A stretch of DNA of 64,000 nucleotides from Bradyrhizobium ivorense (GCF_900696085.1 NZ_CAADFC020000027.1:21437-85436); one strand, 5' to 3'; shown: positions 29,046 to 37,545, counted from the stretch's first letter. Notes: a model not told the origin generated them from the sequence alone. Numbers and translations are program-made.

Positions 29046-30377
29046 ATGGTCTCAGCAGCCGAACAACTTGCCGCAAATCTCAATTTCGGAGCGCTGGCCA
29101 AGGCCGACGAGCTGAAGAAGCGCATCTGGTTCACCCTGGGTGCGCTGCTTGTTTATCGGCTCGGCACCTACATCCCGCTGCCCGGTATCGATCCCAACAT
29201 CTGGGAGCAGGTGTTCCGCAGCCAGTCCGGCGGCATCCTCGGCATGTTCAACATGTTCGCCGGCGGTGGCATCCACCGCATGGCGATCTTCGCGCTGAAC
29301 ATCATGCCGTACATCTCGGCGTCGATCATCGTTCAGCTGCTCACCACCGTGTCGCCGCAGCTCGAGGCGCTGAAGAAGGAAGGCGAGGCGGGCCGCAAGA
29401 CGCTGAACCAGTACACGCGCTATCTGACAGTGATCCTGGCCGCGTTCCAGTCCTACGGCATCGCGATCGGCCTCGAAGGCGCCGGCAACGTCGTCAGCGA
29501 CCCCGGCATGTTCTTCCGCCTGTCGACCACGATCACGCTGACCGGCGGCACCATGTTCCTGATGTGGCTCGGCGAGCAGATCACCTCGCGCGGCATCGGC
29601 AACGGCATTTCGCTGATCATCCTGTCCGGCATCGTCGCCGAGCTGCCGGCGGCGCTCGCCAACATGCTGGAACTCGGCCGCCAGGGTGCGATGTCGACCG
29701 GCCTGATCCTGATCGTCATCGTGATGGCGGTCGCCGTGATCGCCTTCATCGTGTTCATGGAGCGCGCCCAGCGCCGGCTCTTGATCCAGTATCCGAAGCG
29801 CCAGGTCGGCAACAAGATGTTCGAGGGCCAGTCCTCGCATCTGCCGCTCAAGCTCAACACCTCGGGCGTGATCCCGCCGATCTTCGCCTCGTCGCTGCTG
29901 CTGCTGCCGACCACGGTCGCGAACTTCAACGCCGGCAAGGGCCCGGAGTGGTTCCAGTGGATCACCACCCAGCTCAGCCACGGCCGGCCGCTGTTCCTGT
30001 TCATGTACCTCGCGCTGATCGTGTTCTTCGCGTTCTTCTACACCGCGATCGTGTTCAACCCGACCGAGACCGCGGACAATCTGAAGAAGCACGGCGGCTT
30101 CATTCCGGGCATCCGGCCCGGCGAGCGCACCGCCGAATATATCGATTACGTGCTGTCGCGCATCACGGTGGTCGGCGCGATCTATCTGGCGATCGTCTGT
30201 CTGATTCCCGAAATCCTGATCTCCTACGCCTCGGTGCCGTTCTACTTCGGCGGCACCTCGCTCTTGATCGTCGTCAGCGTGACGATGGATACGGTGGCGC
30301 AGGTCCAGGGCTATCTCCTGGCCCATCAATATGAGGGCCTGATCCGCAAGTCTAAACTGCGCGGACGCCGCCGCTGA
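29046..30377 (+). CDS. secY: Protein translocase subunit SecY
   Basis: SecY (443 aa) is the ten-helix pore of the Sec translocon. The plug region GILGMFNMFAGGGIHRMAIF, the MPYISASIIVQLL helix, the C4 loop YPKRQVGNKMFEGQSSHLPLK and the C5 loop GGFIPGIRPGERT are all present; the essential C5 arginine is R357. Start 29046 (MVSAAEQLAANLNF) was chosen; an upstream in-frame ATG at 29004 would add 14 low-complexity residues. A second SecY-like gene follows 16 bp later. Confidence 0.98.
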   Translation: MVSAAEQLAANLNFGALAKADELKKRIWFTLGALLVYRLGTYIPLPGIDPNIWEQVFRSQSGGILGMFNMFAGGGIHRMAIFALNIMPYISASIIVQLLTTVSPQLEALKKEGEAGRKTLNQYTRYLTVILAAFQSYGIAIGLEGAGNVVSDPGMFFRLSTTITLTGGTMFLMWLGEQITSRGIGNGISLIILSGIVAELPAALANMLELGRQGAMSTGLILIVIVMAVAVIAFIVFMERAQRRLLIQYPKRQVGNKMFEGQSSHLPLKLNTSGVIPPIFASSLLLLPTTVANFNAGKGPEWFQWITTQLSHGRPLFLFMYLALIVFFAFFYTAIVFNPTETADNLKKHGGFIPGIRPGERTAEYIDYVLSRITVVGAIYLAIVCLIPEILISYASVPFYFGGTSLLIVVSVTMDTVAQVQGYLLAHQYEGLIRKSKLRGRRR

Positions 30378-30393
30378 TGGGCACTGCCGGCAA

Positions 30394-31593
30394 ATGAGCG
30401 AACTGGCGCGCCGCATCGCAATCACGATCGGCGCGCTGCTCATTTACAGGCTCGGCTGCTTCATCCCCATCGCGGGTCTGTCGCCGCAGGCTGGTCTGCT
30501 TCAGCCGAATGCGGCTGCTCGCCTCTCGATCTTCTCGCTTGTCATCTTCCCCTACCTCAGCGCAGCGATCATCATTCAGCTCTTCTCGGTGGTGTGGGGC
30601 AGGTTGAGCGCGCTCGAACGATCCGGCGAGGCAGGCCGTCGCAGAATCGCACGCTATACGTTGAGCCTGACGCTGCTGTTTGCCGCATTCCAGGCCTTCG
30701 GCATCGCGTCCACCTTGCAGAGCATGCGCGGCCTCGTTGCCGAACCCTCCGCCTGGTTTCTGGTCTCCACCACCGCGACACTGGTTGGTGGTGTGTTCTT
30801 CCTGGTGTGGCTCAGTGAGCTGATCACCCGTCACGGGATCGGCAATGGCCTCGCGCTCATTTTGAGCGTGGGCATCGTCGCTGCGTTCCCCGCCGAGGTT
30901 GCCACGACCATCGAGCTTCTGAGGCAGGGTGCCGTCTCCGGCAATCTCGTGCTGTTCAATGCCATCCTCTCGGTTGCGGTCGTGGCGATGATCGTCCTCG
31001 TCGAATCGGCGCGGCGGAACGTGCCGGTGCAGTACGTCGCGCGCCAGGTCGGAAAGCGGGTGTTTGCCCCACGCGCCTCTGTGCTGCCGATCAAGCTCAA
31101 CAGCGCCGGCTTCCTGATCCCGGTGACTGTGGCGCCTTGGATATTCAATCTGCCGCTGGCGCTCGCGACCTTGGTGTTCGGACAGACGCCGTGGCTGGCC
31201 GCGGCTTACGCGCACCTGACGTACGGAAAACCGCTCAACATCGTCCTCATATCCATCGCGGTCTTTCTGCTCGCCTTCATCTATGCGGCTCGCGTGCTGG
31301 ATCCCGAGCACGCCGCCGCAGCCCTGCAGAAGCTGGGCGGCACGATACCGGACGTCGCGCCGGGCGATGCGACCGCCGACCATCTCGACCGCATCGCGTC
31401 GTTGACGACCGTCGTCGGAGCCGTCTACCTCGTCGCGGTGTTGCTGATTCCGGCGGCCCTGTTGGCAAGCGGGACGGTGCTACCCTATAACTTCGCTGGT
31501 GGTTCGGTGCTGATTGTGGTTTGCACTAATCTTGATCTGAAAAAGCAGGTGCGCGAGCTATCGCGCATCAATCGTGGGGGCGAACGCATATGA
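30394..31593 (+). CDS. Divergent SecY paralogue lacking the plug region
   Basis: This 399-residue membrane protein is clearly homologous to SecY along its whole length: YRLGCFIPIAGLSP, PYLSAAIIIQLFSVV, RSGEAGRRRIARYTLSL, ITRHGIGNGLALI, ARQVGKRVF, LPIKLNSAGFLIP, TTVVGAVYL. Compared with the SecY just upstream, the segment between the first periplasmic loop and PYLSA is about 16 residues shorter, removing the plug. The C5 loop reads GGTIPDVAPGD, replacing the key arginine by A322, and the C-terminal cytosolic tail is shortened. Its ATG is 16 bp after secY, and its stop overlaps the adk start (ATGA), so it is embedded in the operon. The open frame is intact, arguing against a decaying pseudogene. 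Function is unknown. Confidence 0.85.
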   Translation: MSELARRIAITIGALLIYRLGCFIPIAGLSPQAGLLQPNAAARLSIFSLVIFPYLSAAIIIQLFSVVWGRLSALERSGEAGRRRIARYTLSLTLLFAAFQAFGIASTLQSMRGLVAEPSAWFLVSTTATLVGGVFFLVWLSELITRHGIGNGLALILSVGIVAAFPAEVATTIELLRQGAVSGNLVLFNAILSVAVVAMIVLVESARRNVPVQYVARQVGKRVFAPRASVLPIKLNSAGFLIPVTVAPWIFNLPLALATLVFGQTPWLAAAYAHLTYGKPLNIVLISIAVFLLAFIYAARVLDPEHAAAALQKLGGTIPDVAPGDATADHLDRIASLTTVVGAVYLVAVLLIPAALLASGTVLPYNFAGGSVLIVVCTNLDLKKQVRELSRINRGGERI

Positions 31594-32468
31594 GACTTAT
31601 CCTGCTCGGTCCGCCGGGCTCGGGCAAGGGGACCCAGGCGCAGCGGCTGGTCCATAAGCATGGCATCGTGCAGCTTTCGACCGGCGAGATGCTGCGTGCG
31701 GCGGTTGCCGCCGGCACGCCGGTTGGGCTGCAGGCCAAGGAGATCATGGCCAATGGCGGCCTGGTTCCCGACGAGGTTGTGGTGGGGATCATCGCCGACC
31801 GCATCGAGCAGCCCGATGCCAAGAAGGGCTTCATTCTCGACGGCTTCCCGCGCACTGTCCCGCAGGCCGAAGCCCTCGACGATCTGCTCAAGAGGAAGCA
31901 CCTCAAGCTCGACGCGGTGGTCGAACTGCGCGTCAACGAGAGCGCGTTGCTCGAGCGGGTCGAGAAGCGCGCCGAGGAGACCCGGGCGCGGGGCGAGGAG
32001 GTCCGCCTCGACGACACGCCGGAAGTGCTGACCAAGCGCCTGGCGCAGTACCGCTCGATGACCGAGCCGCTGATTCACTATTATTCGGAGCGGCGGAAGC
32101 TTTTGACCGTCGATGGCATGATGACCATCGAGCACGTCACCCGCGAGATCAACCGGATCCTGGCCGCGATCGGGGCGCTGGAACCGAAGGGGCACGAGGA
32201 ACCCGCCAAGGCGGCTAACAAGGCGGCCAAGAGGCCCGCCAAAAAGACTGCCAAGGCCGCGAAGAAGGCAGCCAAAGGCGCCAAAAAGGCTGCCAAGGGC
32301 GCCAAAAAGGCCACCAAACCGGCTCCGAAGGCCGCCAAGGGGGCTGGCAGGGGCGCTTCCAAGGCCAGGACCGCCAGGAGCACCGCCCGCGGCGTCAGTG
32401 CCCGGAAGGGGGCAAAGGCCGCCAAAAAGCCTGCAAAAAAGGTCACAAAAAAGCGCGCTAAGCGCTAG
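31590..32468 (+). CDS. adk: Adenylate kinase with histone H1-like C-terminal tail
   Basis: The core (about residues 1-198) is a normal short-LID adenylate kinase converting ATP + AMP to two ADP: P-loop GPPGSGKGT at 7-15, STGEMLRAA, the AMP-site DGFPRTVPQAEAL, and a short LID (GEEVRLDDTPEVL) without zinc cysteines. From about residue 200 to 292 the chain is almost only Lys, Ala, Gly, Arg and Pro, with repeats of the KKAAKGAK type, like histone H1 or the bacterial H1-like proteins. Standard adenylate kinases end near residue 190-215. The start overlaps the SecY-like stop by 4 bp. Confidence 0.95.
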   Translation: MRLILLGPPGSGKGTQAQRLVHKHGIVQLSTGEMLRAAVAAGTPVGLQAKEIMANGGLVPDEVVVGIIADRIEQPDAKKGFILDGFPRTVPQAEALDDLLKRKHLKLDAVVELRVNESALLERVEKRAEETRARGEEVRLDDTPEVLTKRLAQYRSMTEPLIHYYSERRKLLTVDGMMTIEHVTREINRILAAIGALEPKGHEEPAKAANKAAKRPAKKTAKAAKKAAKGAKKAAKGAKKATKPAPKAAKGAGRGASKARTARSTARGVSARKGAKAAKKPAKKVTKKRAKR

Positions 32469-32474
32469 GAGCGG

Positions 32475-32503
32475 TTGACGAAACCGACATGAATCCTTTA
32501 ATA
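32475..32503 (+). promoter_or_regulatory. Candidate promoter for rpsM-rpsK-rpoA-rplQ
   Basis: TTGACG (32475-32480), a 17-bp spacer, then TTAATA (32498-32503), lying just after the adk stop and 157 bp before rpsM. It would give the alpha operon a start independent of the upstream supercluster. Sequence match only. Confidence 0.5.
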
Positions 32504-32659
32504 AGCCCCGCATCCAAGTCGGATAGTTTTATGACGATGCCGGGCCCCGAAGGACATGAGGGGAAGGGCGTCGTGTTCGCGTTTGTGGACACACTGCCCG
32601 CAACAGCAAGAACTTGAGAAGCCCGTATCCGTGATGGATCGGCGACAGGAGAGAAGTCC

Positions 32660-33028
32660 GTGGCCCGTATTGCCGGCGTCAACATTCCTACCAACAAGCG
32701 CGTCCTGATCGCGCTTCAGTACATCCATGGCATCGGCCAGAAGAACGCGGCCGACATCATGGAGAAGGTCAAGATCCCGGTGGATCGTCGCGTCAGCCAG
32801 CTGACCGACCAGGAGGTCCTGCAGATCCGCGAAGTCATCGACCGCGACTATCTGGTCGAGGGCGACCTCCGTCGCGAGGTCGGCATCAACATCAAGCGGC
32901 TGATGGACCTCGGCTGCTATCGCGGCCTGCGTCATCGCCGCGGTCTGCCGGTGCGCGGCCAGCGCACCCACACCAATGCGCGCACGCGCAAGGGGCCGGC
33001 CAAGGCGATCGCCGGCAAGAAGAAGTAA
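32660..33028 (+). CDS. rpsM: 30S ribosomal protein S13
   Basis: S13 (122 aa) is in the 30S head and forms bridges to the 50S. It starts with GTG (ARIAGVNIPTNKRV after the initiator) preceded by AGGAGAGAAG, and ends GQRTHTNARTRKGPAKAIAG, which contacts P-site tRNA. Confidence 0.98.
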   Translation: MARIAGVNIPTNKRVLIALQYIHGIGQKNAADIMEKVKIPVDRRVSQLTDQEVLQIREVIDRDYLVEGDLRREVGINIKRLMDLGCYRGLRHRRGLPVRGQRTHTNARTRKGPAKAIAGKKK

Positions 33029-33051
33029 GTTTTGCGAATTGCAGGTGGGGG

Positions 33052-33073
33052 GTAGCGAAGCAATCTTCGCTAC
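33052..33073 (+). repeat. Short palindromic hairpin between rpsM and rpsK
   Basis: GTAGCGAAG (33052-33060) and CTTCGCTAC (33065-33073) form a perfect 9-bp stem with a CAAT loop. The same TAGCGAA/TTCGCTA words recur after rpoA, suggesting a small repeat family rather than a gene-specific site. No T-run follows. Confidence 0.7.
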
Positions 33074-33142
33074 TCGCCATTTGCGTTTTGAGGTGTAGCC
33101 GCTGGCACTACGGCGGCGTTGAGATCACAGGAAAGGTTTGAA

Positions 33143-33532
33143 ATGGGCAAGGAAGCCACCCGCGTACGCCGCCGCGAACGCAAGAACATCGCCTCCGGCA
33201 TCGCGCACGTGAATTCGTCGTTCAACAACACGACCATCACCATCACCGACGCGCAGGGCAACACCATCGCCTGGTCGTCGGCCGGCACGATGGGCTTCAA
33301 GGGCTCGCGCAAGTCGACCCCCTATGCCGCGCAGGTTGCGGCTGAAGACGTCTCCAAGAAGGCGCAGGAGCACGGCATGCGCACGCTGGAGGTCGAAGTG
33401 GCCGGCCCCGGTTCGGGCCGTGAGTCGGCGCTCCGTGCGCTGCAGGCTGCGGGCTTCACCGTCACCTCGATCCGCGACGTGACCACCATCCCGCACAATG
33501 GTTGCCGTCCGCGCAAGCGCCGGCGCGTCTGA
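33143..33532 (+). CDS. rpsK: 30S ribosomal protein S11
   Basis: S11 (129 aa) lies on the platform near the E-site mRNA. Start 33143 (MGKEATRVRRRERKNIASG) has a CAGGAAAGG Shine-Dalgarno. The family signatures NTTITITDAQGN and the basic end CRPRKRRRV are present. Confidence 0.98.
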   Translation: MGKEATRVRRRERKNIASGIAHVNSSFNNTTITITDAQGNTIAWSSAGTMGFKGSRKSTPYAAQVAAEDVSKKAQEHGMRTLEVEVAGPGSGRESALRALQAAGFTVTSIRDVTTIPHNGCRPRKRRRV

Positions 33533-33660
33533 TCTCTCGTCGCGGGCGGCCCGGCCGCTCGCGATTCGTTTTTGGAATTACCGCGCGGACTGTTCCGCGA
33601 TCTCCAACGCCAGGTACGGCCATTCGATTGGGCCGATCGACCGGCACATGGGTGAAAACA

Positions 33661-34680
33661 GTGACGATCCAGAAAAATTGGCAAGAGCTCATTCGACCGA
33701 ACAAGCTGCAGGTGACGCCCGGCTCGGACGCGACCCGCTTCGCCACCGTCGTCGCCGAGCCGCTCGAGCGTGGTTTCGGCCAGACGCTCGGCAACGCGCT
33801 GCGCCGCATCCTTTTGTCTTCGCTGCAGGGTGCCGCGGTGCAGTCGGTGCACATCGACGGCGTGCTGCACGAGTTCTCCTCGATTGCCGGCGTTCGTGAG
33901 GACGTCACCGACATCGTCCTCAACATCAAGGACATCTCGATCAAGATGCAGGGCGAAGGCCCGAAGCGCATGGTCGTGAAGAAGCAGGGCCCGGGCGCCG
34001 TCACCGCCGGCGACATCCAGACCGTCGGCGACATCACCGTGCTCAATCCTGACCTGCAGCTCTGCACGCTGGACGACGGCGCCGAGATCCGCATGGAGTT
34101 CACGGTCACCACCGGCAAGGGCTACGTCGCCGCCGAGCGCAACCGTCCCGAGGACGCGCCGATCGGCCTGATCCCGGTCGACAGCCTGTTCTCGCCGGTC
34201 CGCAAGGTCTCCTACAAGGTCGAGAACACCCGCGAGGGCCAGATCCTCGACTACGACAAGCTGACCATGACGATCGAGACCAACGGCGCGATCACGCCGG
34301 ATGACGCGGTGGCCTATGCCGCGCGCATCCTGCAGGATCAGCTCAACGTGTTCGTCAACTTCGAAGAGCCGCGCAAGGAAGTCACCCAGGAGATCATCCC
34401 CGATCTCGCGTTCAACCCGGCCTTCCTCAAGAAGGTCGACGAGCTCGAGCTGTCGGTGCGTTCGGCAAACTGTCTGAAGAACGACAACATCGTCTACATC
34501 GGCGACCTCGTGCAGAAGTCGGAAGCGGAAATGCTCCGCACCCCGAACTTCGGCCGCAAGTCGCTGAACGAGATCAAGGAAGTGCTGGCGCAGATGGGTC
34601 TGCATCTCGGCATGGAAGTGCCGGGCTGGCCGCCGGAGAACATCGACGAGCTCGCCAAGCGCTTCGAGGATCACTACTGA
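33661..34680 (+). CDS. rpoA: DNA-directed RNA polymerase subunit alpha
   Basis: Alpha (339 aa) has the dimerisation domain (RFATVVAEPLERGFGQTLGNALRRILLSSLQG) and, after a linker, the C-terminal domain (LSVRSANCLKNDNIVYIGDL) with its helix-hairpin-helix TPNFGRKSLNEIKEVL that contacts UP elements and activators. The GTG at 33661 (then TIQKNWQELIRPNKLQ) was taken as start, with GGGTGA upstream; a GTG nine bases earlier is an alternative. Confidence 0.97.
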   Translation: MTIQKNWQELIRPNKLQVTPGSDATRFATVVAEPLERGFGQTLGNALRRILLSSLQGAAVQSVHIDGVLHEFSSIAGVREDVTDIVLNIKDISIKMQGEGPKRMVVKKQGPGAVTAGDIQTVGDITVLNPDLQLCTLDDGAEIRMEFTVTTGKGYVAAERNRPEDAPIGLIPVDSLFSPVRKVSYKVENTREGQILDYDKLTMTIETNGAITPDDAVAYAARILQDQLNVFVNFEEPRKEVTQEIIPDLAFNPAFLKKVDELELSVRSANCLKNDNIVYIGDLVQKSEAEMLRTPNFGRKSLNEIKEVLAQMGLHLGMEVPGWPPENIDELAKRFEDHY

Positions 34681-34690
34681 GCGAATAGGG

Positions 34691-34746
34691 AGTAGCGAAT
34701 AGCGAGTGGAAGACCATTCGCTATTCACCATTCGCTACTCGCTACT
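34691..34746 (+). repeat. Palindromic TAGCGAAT repeat cluster after rpoA
   Basis: GAATAGCGAGTGG (34697-34709) pairs with CCATTCGCTATTC (34714-34726) with one mismatch and a 4-nt loop. AGTAGCGAAT (34691-34700) also pairs exactly with ATTCGCTACT (34730-34739), so two mutually exclusive hairpins are possible. The words match the hairpin after rpsM. Confidence 0.75.
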
Positions 34747-34822
34747 TTGGGCGAACGCAGGAAGCCCACCTGAGAAACTTGTCGCTGAACCACCGCGACA
34801 GAATTGAAGAAGGAATAAGTCA

Positions 34823-35239
34823 ATGCGTCACGGCAAGGTTCATCGCAAGCTCAACCGCACCGCCGAGCACCGGCGTGCGATGTTCGCCAACATGTCGGCG
34901 GCCCTGATCAAGCACGAGCAGATCGTCACCACGCTGCCGAAGGCCAAGGAGCTGCGGCCGATCGTCGAGAAGCTCGTCACCCTCGGCAAGAAGGGCGGCC
35001 TGGCGTTGCGCCGCCAGGCGATCTCGGAGCTGCGCGACGTCGACCAGGTCAAGAAGCTGTTCGACGTGCTGGCGCCCCGTTACAAGGACCGCCAGGGCGG
35101 CTACACCCGCATCATCAAGGCCGGCTTCCGCTACGGCGACAACGCGGCGATGGCCGTGATCGAGTTCGTCGACCGCGACGTCGACGCCAAGGGCCAGGAC
35201 TCCGGTCCGACCCAGGAAACGGAAGCCGAGGCGGCGTAA
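34823..35239 (+). CDS. rplQ: 50S ribosomal protein L17
   Basis: L17 (138 aa) begins MRHGKVHRKLNRTAEHRRAM and keeps YKDRQGGYTRIIKAGFRYGD. The last 20 residues are an acidic, low-complexity extension. It closes the supercluster and is followed by a strong terminator. Confidence 0.98.
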   Translation: MRHGKVHRKLNRTAEHRRAMFANMSAALIKHEQIVTTLPKAKELRPIVEKLVTLGKKGGLALRRQAISELRDVDQVKKLFDVLAPRYKDRQGGYTRIIKAGFRYGDNAAMAVIEFVDRDVDAKGQDSGPTQETEAEAA

Positions 35240-35274
35240 GCGGTCCCGGGCCCGAGGGTCTCAAGATGGTTTCG

Positions 35275-35303
35275 AAAACGGCGCCCCCAGGGGCGCCGTT
35301 TTT
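35275..35303 (+). terminator. Intrinsic terminator after rplQ
   Basis: A GC-rich stem (ACGGCGCCC paired with GGGCGCCGT) with flanking A and T tracts (AAAA at 35275-35278, TTTTT at 35299-35303) lies 36 bp after the rplQ stop. The A tract on the left could also make it work in the reverse direction. Confidence 0.9.
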
Positions 35304-35388
35304 GTTTGCGCATATGCCGCGCCTGCGCCGGGTTGCGCTGACCCGATCTCGCACAGATATCTCCCGCAGCATTCACAGGAGACCTCCC

Positions 35389-36183
35389 ATGAAGATCGAC
35401 CTTTCCGGAAAAACTGCGCTGGTGACCGGCTCGACCGCGGGCATCGGCAAGGCCATCGCCAGGGGCCTTGCGGCGACAGGGGCGGAGGTCGTCGTCAACG
35501 GCCGCGGCCAGGCCAAGGTCGACGCCACGATCGCCGAGATCGCCAGGGAGGTGCCGGGCGCAACGGTTCGCGGCATTGCCGCTGACGTCTCCACCGCCGC
35601 CGGCTGCAAGGCGCTGCTCGCCGCGGTGCCTGATGTCGACATCCTGGTCAACAACGCCGGCATCTTCGAGCCAAAGCCGTTCTTCGAGATTCCCGACGAA
35701 GACTGGAGCCGCTTCTTCGACATCAACGTGATGTCGGGCGTGCGGCTGTCGCGCGGCTACATGCAGGGCATGTTGAAGCGCAACTGGGGACGCATCGTCT
35801 TCATCTCCTCAGAATCCGGCCTCAACATCCCGACCGAGATGATTCAGTACGGCATGACCAAGACCGCGCAGCTCGCGATCTCGCGCGGGCTCGCGGAGCT
35901 GACCCGCGGCACCGCCGTGACCGTCAACTCGGTGCTGCCCGGGCCGACGATGTCGGAGGGCGTCGAGACCTTCGTCAAGGATCTGGCGAAGCAGAACGGC
36001 CAGTCTGTCGAGGAGGCCGCATCCAACTTCGTCAAGCAGCACCGGCCGAGCTCGATCCTGCAGCGCTTCGCCAGAACCGAGGAGATCGCCAACATGGTGG
36101 TCTATGTCTGCTCGAAGCAGGCGTCGGCGACCAACGGCGCGGCGCTGCGCGCCGAAGGCGGCATCGTCAATACGATCGCGTGA
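35389..36183 (+). CDS. SDR family NAD(P)-dependent oxidoreductase
   Basis: This 264-residue classical short-chain dehydrogenase has the cofactor motif TGSTAGIGKAIA near residue 13, the structural NNAG motif, the catalytic Ser in FISSESG and the YGMTK (Y-x3-K) pair. The absence of an Asp at the end of strand 2 (NGRGQAK instead) suggests NADP preference. Substrate is unknown. Start 35389 has AGGAGA nine bases upstream; the gene is monocistronic after the rplQ terminator. Confidence 0.9.
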   Translation: MKIDLSGKTALVTGSTAGIGKAIARGLAATGAEVVVNGRGQAKVDATIAEIAREVPGATVRGIAADVSTAAGCKALLAAVPDVDILVNNAGIFEPKPFFEIPDEDWSRFFDINVMSGVRLSRGYMQGMLKRNWGRIVFISSESGLNIPTEMIQYGMTKTAQLAISRGLAELTRGTAVTVNSVLPGPTMSEGVETFVKDLAKQNGQSVEEAASNFVKQHRPSSILQRFARTEEIANMVVYVCSKQASATNGAALRAEGGIVNTIA

Positions 36184-36243
36184 GGGTGCCGCGATGTCAG
36201 CCTAACGTGCTGTACTCGCGACACCCGGCGTACCAATCACCAC

Positions 36244-36366
36244 CCGTCATTGCGAGGAGCGAAGCGACGAAGCAATCCATACCTGCCCGTGCAGAAAATG
36301 GATTGCTTCGCGGAGCCTGTCATCCGGCGGCGCTTCGCGCCGACCGGGTGGCTCGCAACGATGGTG
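36244..36366 (+). repeat. Interspersed palindromic repeat (CGTCATTGCGAG type)
   Basis: The element is bounded by CGTCATTGCGAG on the left and a near-complementary CTCGCAACGATGG on the right. Its core is CGAAGCAATCCAT (36268-36280) facing ATGGATTGCTTCG (36298-36310), a perfect 13-bp inverted repeat. This kind of sequence is dispersed in many Bradyrhizobiaceae genomes (recalled, not searched). No gene is present. Confidence 0.8.
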
Positions 36367-36379
36367 ATTGGGGGAGGGC

Positions 36380-37393
36380 CTACCAGCCCTCCAGAACGAT
36401 CTTGCCGCGCGACTTGCCGCTTTCGAGCAGCGCATGCGCGCGCTTGAGGTTGGCGGCATTGATGGTGCCGAAGGTCTGGTCGAGCGTGGTGCGCAGCACG
36501 CCCTTGTCGAGGAGATCGGCGACGTCGTTGAGCAGATGATGCTGCGCGATCATGTCCGGCGTCTGGAACGACGAGCGCGTGAACATCGATTCCCAGTGCA
36601 CCGACACCGCCTTGCCCTTGAAGGCGGCGACGTTGAACTCCGGCGGATCGTCGATCAGACCGAACTTGCCCTGCGGCGCGATGAAGTCGGCGATGCTCTT
36701 GTAGTGCTGGTCGGTGTAGGTGAGGCTGGCGACGAGGCCGACCGGCGGCAGCTTCAACTTGTCGATCTGCTCCTTCATCGGCTTGCCGTGATCGATCACG
36801 GCGTGCGCGCCGAGATCGCGGCACCATTTCTGCGACTCCGGCCGCGTCGCGGTTGCGACCACGGTGAGCCCGGTGAGGCGGCGCGCGAGCTGGATCAGGA
36901 TCGAGCCGACGCCGCCGGCGCCGCCGATGATCAAGAGCGTGCGCGGATCGAGGCTCTTGCCCGGCACCGCGCCGAGCCGGTCGAACAGCAACTCCCAGGC
37001 GGTGATCGAGGTCAGCGGCAGGGCGGCGGCCTGCGCGTAGGACAGCGAGGCCGGCTTGTTGCCGACGATGCGCTCGTCGACCAGGTGAAACTGCGAGTTG
37101 GTGCCCTGGCGCTGGATCGAGCCGGCATAGAACACCTCGTCGCCCGGCTTGAAGAGGGAGACATCGGGACCGACGGCGTCAACCACGCCGGCCGCGTCAA
37201 AACCGAGGATCTTGTATTCGCCCTCGGCGGGTGCCGCGCGCTTGCGGACCTTGTAGTCGACCGGGTTGACCGAGATGGCCTTGACCGCGACCCTGATGTC
37301 GCGGCCTTTCGGCTCCGGCTTTGCGATCTCGAAATCGACGAGCGAATCAGCCGCCTCGATGGGCAGCGATTTCTGATATCCGACGGCCTTCAT
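36380..37393 (-). CDS. MDR family (zinc-independent) alcohol dehydrogenase/quinone oxidoreductase
   Basis: This 337-residue medium-chain dehydrogenase/reductase has a GroES-like half (SVNPVDYKVRKR, GFDAAGVVDAVG, FKPGDEVFYAG) and a Rossmann half (LIIGGAGGVGSILIQLARR near residue 158). The zinc-ligand Cys/His set of true alcohol dehydrogenases is missing, so it likely reduces quinones or enones with NADPH. It is divergent from an HxlR regulator, a pairing common for electrophile-responsive reductases. Confidence 0.88.
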   Translation of the reverse strand: MKAVGYQKSLPIEAADSLVDFEIAKPEPKGRDIRVAVKAISVNPVDYKVRKRAAPAEGEYKILGFDAAGVVDAVGPDVSLFKPGDEVFYAGSIQRQGTNSQFHLVDERIVGNKPASLSYAQAAALPLTSITAWELLFDRLGAVPGKSLDPRTLLIIGGAGGVGSILIQLARRLTGLTVVATATRPESQKWCRDLGAHAVIDHGKPMKEQIDKLKLPPVGLVASLTYTDQHYKSIADFIAPQGKFGLIDDPPEFNVAAFKGKAVSVHWESMFTRSSFQTPDMIAQHHLLNDVADLLDKGVLRTTLDQTFGTINAANLKRAHALLESGKSRGKIVLEGW

Positions 37394-37472
37394 GCCTGGT
37401 CTCCATGGCTGACGCGATTGCCTGCCGCTCTACCTGTCGCGCTGGCTTCCATTTGGCAAGTACTGTAAATTT

Positions 37473-37487
37473 GGGGAACTAGTCCCC
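37473..37487. promoter_or_regulatory. Candidate HxlR operator between MDR gene and regulator
   Basis: GGGGAACTAGTCCCC is a near-perfect dyad (one extra A) in the 152-bp divergent intergenic region, followed by a TATACT that could be a -10 box. Position between a reductase and its likely regulator makes an operator plausible; binding is inference. Confidence 0.4.
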
Positions 37488-37545
37488 GTTTGTATACTAT
37501 TGGGAAAATCCCGGGAAAAACTTCAGGAAAACCTCAGGAAATCTC

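Noticed and set aside
30394..31593. SecY paralogue as a pseudogene
   Set aside because: The frame is uninterrupted over 399 codons, its helices are conserved and it is tightly coupled to adk, which argues for a functional gene.
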